Shown here: positions 1 through 9,200 of the stretch, in pieces
Numbering within the stretch: position 1 is the first letter of the stretch
How the letters are laid out: each line of letters starts with the position of its first letter
Position numbers and translations under genes: made by a program
Source: Amoebophrya sp. AT5.2
Lineage: Eukaryota > Sar > Dinophyceae > Syndiniales > Amoebophryaceae
Length of the DNA: 14,933 nt
Assembly (NCBI GenBank): GCA_005223375.1
Contig: RXOD01005282.1
Span: 1-14,933, forward strand
Reading direction: 5' to 3'
The notes under the pieces: model-generated
Told to the model about the DNA's origin: nothing
What the model saw: only the letters and a program-made list of their open reading frames with translations
Database searches by the model: none

Positions 1-290
1 AGGAGCGCAGGGCGCACGATTCCTCCTCCTCCTCCTCGACCTCGTGGACAAGTACTTGGTCGTCGGCGTTAATATCGGCGTCCTCGTCCTCGTCCTTCCC
101 CGCGGAGGGGGCAGACGAGGAAGATTTGGACTTGTTTCCAGCGCCCTGCTCGGAGGACTCGACCTCTTCGGGACCGAACGTCGGCGGTTCGTTGATTTTG
201 CTCTTGTAGTCGTCGTAGCTCGGACCACCCGGCGGCGGCGGCGCATCCTCTGTTCTGCTACCGAAGCTGTCGTACCTTCTCTCTTGGCTT
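1..290 (-). CDS. Probable C-terminal continuation of the giant protein in a shifted frame (3'-partial)
   Basis: A second minus-strand frame is open from 304 down to 2 (101 codons), bounded upstream by a TAG at 305-307 and running off the left edge. Read after position 290 it gives an R-Y-D-S-F-G-S-R-T-E-D segment, then a run of four prolines, a Tyr/Asp/Lys patch, a Ser/Lys stretch, an alternating Asp/Glu run and six consecutive glutamates near the edge. This is the same Ser- and acid-rich style as the end of the main frame. The antisense and third frames here give unlikely Val/Leu/Arg-rich products. The simplest reading is that this is the true continuation of the giant gene, joined by a short intron or after a one-base indel, and that the TAG at 258-260 is not used. 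The alternative is that the main frame really stops at 258 and this stretch is 3' UTR with chance coding character. Confidence 0.6.
21..37. repeat. TCC trinucleotide run (poly-Glu in the shifted minus frame)
   Basis: Five TCC units plus TC lie next to the left edge. Read on the minus strand in the frame open from 304 they encode six consecutive Glu, in keeping with the acidic tail. It is a simple-sequence site prone to length change. Confidence 0.6.
258..260 (-). other. In-frame TAG ending the main frame, probably not the biological stop
   Basis: The plus-strand CTA at 258-260 reads TAG in the giant frame, after a short tail ending V-R-Q-L-R. It lies inside the stretch where the other minus-strand frame already looks coding, so it would be skipped if the intron or indel explanation is right. 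No polyadenylation-like signal can be judged, because only 257 bases follow. Confidence 0.6.
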
Positions 291-3200
291 CTGGACAAGG
301 AAGGCTAAGCGGCTTGCCAGCGCATCGTACGCGAAAAGCAACGACGCCGGTGACGGGGGGACTTTGGAAGGTGTAGTGCTGCAGCGGCCGTCGTAGTCTT
401 CCTCATGCTCCTCCCGATCGGATGCACTCCCGTCAACATCTCTATCGCTTTCATCAGATTCAGTTTCCCTTTCCATATCCTGATCTTCGTCGTCGCTTTC
501 GCTTTCGCTGGCGGTTTGCGCTGGGCTTTCCCGTTGTGCATGATGCCGATGTGCTGCTTGTCCTAGTACGTCTACGTCCTGCTCCTGTGGGAAGCCGCGA
601 AAAATCCCCTTCCAGTTCGTAATCGAGACAAGGAATCCGGGCTGGAGGGCAGCAGAACCGGCCCGAAGCATTGTTTTTGTGGACAGTAGCGGAGAAGGGT
701 TCGGGCCCTGGTCATCCGAGAACTCAGACTTTTGCTCTTGCACTTCTTGTACTCGTTCTTCCTCGCCTATTACGACGATCTCCACGGCCACGCGGGGCTC
801 GAGGTCTTGTGCGTGCCGACAGACACGAACGCCAGCGCCACCCCGATCTCGTCTACTACTTTTTTGGCTATTTTTGGGGGTGCGGTCAGCCTCGATGTAT
901 CCACGTAGAAACCAGCCGTCGACTGGGTCTTGGCAAGTCGCTGTCAGTTCAGGGACGAGCATCAGGTCCGGAACCAGAGTCAGAAGATACGGGAGAGAGA
1001 GGTGCAGAGGCATCAGTGCATTTGTGTGTGCCTTTCGTGAAGGATCGCGAACAAACTCCGCAAATCTTGATGGAAACTCCGACAGCGCATTACGGGGGAG
1101 CAGAGTGCCAGTTCTGTCATCCATTAGCTCCTCAGGAACGCCCTCGCTCCCTCCATGCACGAACTTGTTCCAGGCGCTGGCAGCTTCTTGTGTCCGGTGC
1201 CGTGCACCCAATTCTCGCAAAATTGATCTCGCTGCAAACGGAGACCACCCACCGAGCGCAGCCACTAGTTGTGCTGTGGTGCTCTCGTTGCTTTCGTCTG
1301 GCGGCGCGGATGGAGTTGTAGATAATGCGGCGGCAACAGCGGCTCTTGCTGCTTTCCTTGTGGTTGTTTTTTGATCATGTCTAGTCTGGAGGAGTGCCCG
1401 GAGGGTAGTCACGCTGTCGCGAATTTGTATGTCATCGGGCCCCGTCGTGTTCATATTTCGGTCGTCCGTCGTGGTCTCGAACACGTCGGAGCCAGGACGA
1501 TCTGTAGCAATGTGCCGTTCCCAGACGATGTCATACTGCACGATATCGACGACAAGTCGTGTTTCCAGGAACCGATTCTGGAGTCCGGGTTCCCCCGACG
1601 CGTTCTGCGCTGGGCGTCGTTCTCGTCGTACTACTACCTTCGGTGTTAGAACCTCCTTCAAAATGGCCAAAATATTGCCAGGAACCAACGCTGAATGTGA
1701 ATCCAAAGCCGCCGCGGTACTACCCGATGTCGCATAGAAGGCCGAGACGCGCTTGTGCAGCACACGCATCTCTATGTCGCCGAGGCCGAAGCGATATGGT
1801 CGTCCGGACTTGGAGTCGTTTCTCCATGATTGGGTCTTGTTATCGTTTAACACCAGACCAACTTCAAAATCCCGCTCCTGCTCAGGCGTCCCTGTATGAT
1901 GGGTCCCAGGTGACGTGGATGGTGAACCGGTCGTTTTTCCGATGACGAAGAGCTGGTGAGTTTCGATCCGCAACACCTCGCTGAGTAATGACAGAGTTTC
2001 TTGCGACAGAAAAGAAAGACGTTGCGCTGGACGCAAACCATCGAGAAGTAGCTCAATGTCGTCGTCTTCAAGCAGGACCAGTCGCGTCCCATTGCGGCGG
2101 CTGCCTGGATCCTGCTCGACCACGAAGTTGAAGTCCACGTGCAGGCTACCGAATGCCAGGTCTGCTTCTGACTGCATCTGCCTCTGCGTGAACGAGACGA
2201 GAGGCAAACGAAGGCTGAGAGCTGCACCAGAGCCGGCCAGGTCGACGTCGTGGTCTCGTCTCTCCTTCTCAAATTGGGTCATCAAATCGTGTGCGGTGTA
2301 GGTCATAAGAAGTCTTTCCAGGTCCGCGGAGGCGTCGGCTCGGAGAGGGCGTTGCTCCTTTTCAACACGATTGATACCACTCCAAAATGCAGGCGCTGCG
2401 TACAGATTCTCACTCTCGTACCCCGATGCGCGCTGAGGTCGGGTCCGAGTTTGATGCTTTCCTAGGACGATGCGCGCGCCTTCCTCACCGTCCGCAGCGG
2501 AAGCGGCAAAGACAGGAGCGAAGCTGCTAGCTGAGCTGTTCGAGCTCGTCACTCGAAGGAGATGCCACTCATCGCTCAATTTGTTCAAGCGGTGCGCGTG
2601 TCCACTGGAATAGCTGAGGTCGACGGAAACGGGAACCACCGAACTCGACGGCCGCCCGAGCAGGTGCGTCCTTAGAACCGAAGATGTAGACTGTGCCCGG
2701 TCCGTGAAGATGCTGTCGCTGCGCAACGGTGCTGCACCTTCGAAACCATACTTCTGGCGCATCATGTTCATTTCGTCTTCTCGGCTCAGCGAAAAACTGC
2801 GACGGTTGCCAACAGTAACGAACCGGTGCGGAACTATTACGGTCTCACTCGCGGCGGCCCCGATCCCCGTGCCCCCATCTTGATCAAACGACGGTACCTG
2901 TGAAGCGCGGCGCAGCGCATTCGGCCGGATGACGGTCGTCAGTGCCGCATTGAGGTCCGCCACCAGAACGAGACGAGATTCAGGGTCAACAGATCTCGTC
3001 TCGGTAGATACCTCGGAATTCCGAGGGGTGCTGGTGCGCAGATTCTCAGTGTGTGGGAGAGTCTGGATCGGAGTGGAAATTCTTTCAGGAGCAAACGGCT
3101 GCAGAAGCTGAAGCGGGGCGAGACTCTCTTCTGTCCCCTCCCTCTGCGGGGGGAATGGAAATACCAACTTTTCCAGCGCCTGCACAGCAGGCCGGTGCGC

Positions 3201-6200
3201 GTCGACGTCAAAGAATGCAGCGCGCACGAGGTCAAGGAGTCCTGCGGTAACCAATCTTCGCGCGATTGCGTTGGCGTTATTGAAACGCTCCCGCAGCGCC
3301 AGCGGTCGCGTGGTGCTCCTGGGTGATGCAGCGCCCTCGTCCGCTCGAACCTGCTGTGCTTCCGTTTGCTGGACCACCCGCGGCGGAAGCAACAGTCCCA
3401 GCTGCTGCAATCGCGCTAGGACGTTGCGTGCCAGTCTCAACTGCTGTCCTCCGCACCTGCTCTCGGCTATGAGCACAGCCTCCCTGACTTGAATTTCCCC
3501 AATTCGCGACAAAAAATCTCTATCTTGCTGCTCCTGCAACTTAGAGTCTGCACCTAGTTGTATTTCTGGCTCAAAAAGATTGGCGCCGTGCGTGTCGTCC
3601 TCGTCGGCTCCCTCGTCAGAGAAAATCGGCGCTTGCTGTTGCTCAGCGTCGATTGCAAACTCAGCATCTTCTTCTCTTGCCCGTGCCGTATCCTCATCGA
3701 CGTCCCCTCCAGCGTGTCCATCGCCCGCTCCAGGGATAGTTTTCAATCGCTGCAAAGGCGGGAGCGCTACTACATTGAGCTTCCACAGCGTCTTGCGGAC
3801 GAGCAATAGGGTGGCGCTTTGGATGACTCGCTCTGTCTCAAACTCTCGCCCTCCTCCTCTTCCACCTTCTTGCAGTAGTTGAGCGACATCTTCATCATGC
3901 CCCCTCGCCAGGTTGAGTTTGCGCATCTTCCACACTGCCTGCAGCACGCGCACCAGAAGCTTCGAGATCAACTTTTGAAACAACGGCGCCGAAACGTATT
4001 TTGCCCGCTCAAAATCATCCCCACTGGCTGGGCTACCAGTTTCCGTCGTCAGATGCATCTGCAGAAGCTTCGCCATCGTGGCCTCAAACAGCCGCAGGAG
4101 GTTGCGGTAGACCTTCAGCACTACATTTTTGGGCATGATCGCGTTCTCCTCGTCTTCCGCGGCGAGAAAGTGCACGAACTCGCGTTCCAAGCCTACAGTC
4201 ACGTCTTGCACGTTGTCGCCCAACAAGTGGGCCGGCAGTCGGCGACGTGCTGCGAAGATAGAGCCAGAAGCCGGGACATCGTCATCACCGGTGGGCTTAT
4301 TTTCCAGCGCCGCGAGCAATTCCAGATCTCGCGAAAAGCGGTGACTTCGGCGCCTCTTTGTCTCTGCTCTAATTTCGATTCCCTGAAGGTCAAGGTCCCT
4401 GGTTTGGCCCACCTCGTCGGACTGGAGTCCTCCACCGTCCAGCCATTCAATTAGATGCGCCACTGCGGGCTCAAACCTTTGTCGCAGCCAATCCTGAAGC
4501 CGAAGCGTGGCATCGCGCGGTGGCACGACCCCCTGCCCTTCCTCGTGCTGCTGTGCACCTTCAGAAAGCGAGAAATCGTCGGCCTCTGCATCTAGTTCCT
4601 GCAGTTCCTCGTCGATTCGCGATCCTAGGCCTGGGGAGGGAGGAGGCCGCGTCCGTGTCGTTTTGCGGCCGGGGGAACTGCTGCCCATATTCAAACTTAC
4701 TACTGATTCCGCTTCCGAGTCCAGTTCGAGGTCATCTTCGCCTTCCGACGTTGACATGCCGATGATCTCGTCATGCGCCGATGCGTTGAGTCGCTCTGAT
4801 CGCCTTTGTCGTGGTATTTGCTCACCATGAGCATCCTCGTCTTGACGCTCCTGAGCCTGACTTAGGCGCATCACTCTCGCAAGGGCGCCGCGCGCGGGCG
4901 TCCTCGACGCTCCGCTTGCTGCACCAGCACCACCTGCTTGCACCAAGAGCGGATCGACGATCTTCCTTCTCAAGAGCACTTGTCGAACAACGTTCCACAC
5001 CAGCGCAAGATTCGTGCTACTCCGATTTCCACGACCGTTGCCCCTACTGGAATGAGCTTCTCCCTTTCCGCTGCTCCTGTTGTTCAGCTGCCTGTAGAAG
5101 GTTTGCAGGCTGTCAAATGCTTCCCACTCGGTTTTTCCTCGGGTTCGCCGGAGCCAATCCGCCGCCTTCACGCAGACATTAAAAGGAAGGTGTGTAGTCG
5201 CCTGCCTCGAGTCGGCTCCACCGCACTCAATCGTTGAAATTTCCGCCACGCCCCGACGCTTCAAAGCATCGTTGTGGACTGCAATCTCACGCTTGATTTG
5301 ATCAAGCTCGGGCCGTTCCGGCAGCGCTAGGCGTCCCGTGACTAAGGTCGCTTTGTCGCCATAGTCGTTGTCTTTCTCGGCGGCCGCGGTCGCGTTCGCG
5401 TTCGCCGCTGTGACTGATCCGTCGGCCTCGGCGTCGGCCTGCCTGTCGTAAAAGAGCTCTGGCCGCGTACTCCCGGGGAGGAAATAACAGGACGTGGAAG
5501 TAGCCGGTTCTTCACCAATGCTCTTGACATCATCGGACAGCGACAGCAGTGTCTTTCCTAATGCGTGGGCGTGAACCAGGTCGCACCTGGCGGCGAGAAG
5601 CTCCGGAGTCACCAGCGCGTCGACTGATGTTGCCGCAGCTAGACTCAGGTGCAGATTCTGTCGCTCGCTCTGCTCCAATGAAGCAGCTGCAGGTGCAGCT
5701 GCTGGTGCCTGTTCTACAATGTCGGTCATCCACAGCAAGCTTTGAAGTGCAAACGCACTCGGGCGCTGCGGCTGCAGGAGAAGCGCACTCTTATGTTGCG
5801 GATCCGGTGCATCTGCACCTTGCCCACCGTTCCCGTCAGCCGGACCCGGAGGGAAGAGCAAGCCGTCTAACACCCCGCCAGCAATGTGGAGCGGCAGCTT
5901 CACGCCGGGCGGGAGCGTCTCCGCGATCCGGCTTGCACGGAGCAAGCGCGTGAGCCGGTCAGTGGCAGTGTCTGCGTCAACAACGTCCGACTGCGAATGT
6001 CGCGAAGCTGCATTGCGAAGAAAACGATGTCCGTGTCCGAGGATGCCAGAATGATGCGAAACTGCAATTCCATCCTGACCAGCACCGCCTCCGCCTCCAA
6101 CCTCCTGGCCAGCTGGGGGGGATGAAGAAGATGCGAAAATACGTGGCAAGAGGTACCGCGCTGTGAAGTGATAGTCTAACAGTACTGCAGAAGAGGATGG

Positions 6201-9200
6201 CATCGCTGCATCCCCCGTGAAGATCTCTTCGTCGACAAACTCTTTTCGAAAAAGCTGAACATAGTGATCTAGCGCGGCCACCTCGGGCTCGGGGGGGTCC
6301 GACTGCGCGTTGCGCGCTGCATTACGGGCACCCATCCAGCTCTCCACAGTCCACGGCACGAGGTCCTGCTCCTTCGTTGGCACCGCAAGTGTGTTCAGTA
6401 TAGCACCCGCGGCTCTCAGAAACTCTGCCCGCACCTTATTTTCAGCTCCTGAATACGGATGGTGGTGGAGACTTCGTGCGCGAATCTGCAGCGAGGGATG
6501 ACAAGTGCAGTAGTACGACTGGACTTTATCCTTCTGTCGCGCCAACTCGTTATTTCGTGCGCGCGTACGAGCAGCCTTTTGTCCTTGCTCACTTTTGCTC
6601 TCAACGGCCATTCTACGAGCGATCGCCTCGCCACTGATCCTGATGTCTTCCAAAATCTCTTCGACCAAAGCATGGCCAAAGGTTTCTGGTACGCATACTG
6701 GTTCAGCAGCAGCGTTGCGGCCGGTTTCATGGGTAGGCGAAGGGACATCATCTGCATCTCCGGAGGAGTTAGCCACGAGGACTTCATCTGGCGCGTGGCC
6801 TGCTCTTTCATCACTGATAGTACTGTGCGGGGCCTGGTAGAACGCCACCGCCTCGGCGCCCTTCCAGAGAGTGAAGACGCCCGCTGTCGCACACGCTCCT
6901 CCGCAACGCTCGCCCAAACGGCAAATGCGCCACTCATCAAAGGCGTGCGCGGCAAAGTCGCCAAAGGAAGCGCTGGCACTCATAGACGACGATGAAGTTT
7001 CCCTGCTGGAGTCAGTTGTCACAGGCACGCTAGAGCCTTCTCTGCCTCTCCTTTCCCCGGAAGTCGACATCGCTGCTGGTGCTGCGGTTGTATCCGAACT
7101 GGTGGTCGTGGCCCAAGTATTCTGGTACATCGCAGCTTTTGTAGTACTTAATCGAAGTCGTAGCTTTGACCCTCCAGCAGCTTCGCCTGAATCTCCTGCG
7201 CCATCAGGTGAAAAAAGTTCCTGCACCACATCCTCCCGAGCAAGTCTCGCGACGAAGGCGTCCGTTTCTAATGGCGGTCGGATTTCCTGCACGCGCCGCT
7301 GCGATTTTCCGTACGCGATCCAATCGGCGAAGGGGCGCGACTTGGACTTTCGCTTCGCCCGACTTATGGGAGCTGGCGGAGGACCTTCAAACAAAATCTC
7401 CGTTAGCCGAAGGCCATCTCGCTCTCCGTCTGCATGAGACTGAAAGACGTGGGCTCCGACATCAGCTCGCTTCTGAAGAAACTCGCGCAGACAGTCCGTT
7501 CTCTGACTCAACATCGACATCGTTGCGTGGCCACCACGTCCACTGCTTGATGCGTGGCGCCTGGAATGTGTGCCGGCGGCCTCCGCGGAATCGGATTTCG
7601 TCTTTCGGGCGAGAGCTAGAAAGTCCTGGAAGAACAGAGCGGAGGGAGCCGGAGCAGCACTGACAGGTATCGGCGGCGAAACAGGTCCCTCGCCGGCACT
7701 TTCCAGGGAGAGACTGTAAGCCGGCAACCGCTCTCCATTGATCGCTATCACTTCAGAACGGTGTGGCAACAGAAAATCTTGCGAAATCAGGCCCAACAAA
7801 TCCTGCAGCATCCGTCTTAGCGGCGAGCTCCCGCCGCGCTCGGCATGATTGCTGTTTGCCTCGGGCATATCGGAGCCGTTGACGAGTAGCCTCAGAATCG
7901 ATTTCCCGAGTTTTGGATCTTCTGCAAGCGCTACACTAAGGCGCCTGGCCCTGGTGCTGGTCCGCGTTTCAGTAGCCTCTTCATCCTCGTTCACCGGCGC
8001 AAAGAGCTCGACAGTCGCGTCTTCCGCTGTCGACGTGTGCAAGGCGCTGGTGACCCACCTGACCCACGTCCGCAGAAATAGAAAGTTCGCCTCGTCCTCG
8101 TCGCGACCGCTGTCCCCTGGTAGCAAGGACGACCTTCTCGCAGCTTCGCGAGTCCGCAACGTTCGCGGCGCCAACGTGGCGCCAGCGGACGGAACGGAAG
8201 CGGTAGAGAGGGATAGGGAAGCAGGGACAGCAGAGACAGGTCGCGCACCACCAGCACCAGTAGCAGAAGGAGGAGCACTAGACACAGCACGACTTATCCC
8301 AGATACAATCTCCAACTGATCTGCAGCCTCGAAGGGCGACAAAAAGCGGTGGTAGGCGTAGTACAAGTCGGAAAGCCAGTGTTGCTGCGCATGCGCGTTC
8401 TGACGAAATCTTTCTTTAGCGCTTTCTTCCACTTCCCCCGCCGCAGTGTGACGAGGTAAAAACAGCAAAGTTCTACGCAAGTTCAGCAGATCGAATTCGA
8501 AACTCTTCTCCTCCCTAGCATTTGCTCGGTCCAACGCCAAAAGCTCTACCTCCACTTGTTTTGTTTCCGAAGGCGTGAACTGGAACTGATAATCAGCGAG
8601 ATTCTCGCGCTGTGTGCTCGCGTATTGGTTTGCAATTGTTACCATCCGCCGCAGCTCTTGAACGTAGCTGAAACCATAAGGCCACAACTTGCTCGGCACG
8701 GAAAAGTCGCGCAGGCCGCCTTTGGGGAAGTTTACCCGGCTGTAGTAGAGCATCGAGAACTCGCGGAGAAGTAGATCGCGCACTGAAACTACTTCTTCCG
8801 TCCCGACTTCAACGTCTCCACCGCCTGCGCCACCGGGCTCCCCATCTTGTGAGACAAATGTCGGTATCTTCTGTTCCAGAAACGTGCTCCAATCCGGTTC
8901 AACGACAGGTTCTAGCCCTGGCTTGTTGTTCTGCTCACCGATCTTCTCGTGCTCGTCGCGTTCCACTTCTTCTGAGGACAAAAGGACCGGCTTCATCGCT
9001 TCCACAAGGAATCTTACCAGCGTCCGCCGCACGTCAAGAAAAATGTAGCGTACCACGTCTAACACCTTGCGCTGCCGAGTGCTGACATTTCTCCAAGGAC
9101 GAGGCCGTCGCTTGCTCGTAGCAGAAGTTGTGTCCCGACTGTTCGCTGCTTGCGTCCCGCCTAACGCGACGCCTGGCGTACCTTTTGCTTTTCCGAACTC

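Noticed and set aside
44..376. A 110-codon plus-strand frame at the left edge
   Set aside because: The product is mostly Val/Leu/Arg/Gly, the antisense image of an acidic, Pro-rich segment on the minus strand, which reads much more naturally.
305..541. The minus-strand frame 305-541 as a separate small gene
   Set aside because: It is in the same phase as the left-edge extension but is Arg/Lys/Ala-rich and ends at TAG 305-307. The main frame across this stretch is the well-formed acidic tail.
7849..8319. A 156-codon plus-strand frame
   Set aside because: It is antisense to a continuous part of the giant frame, with composition explained by the opposite strand and no recognisable domain.
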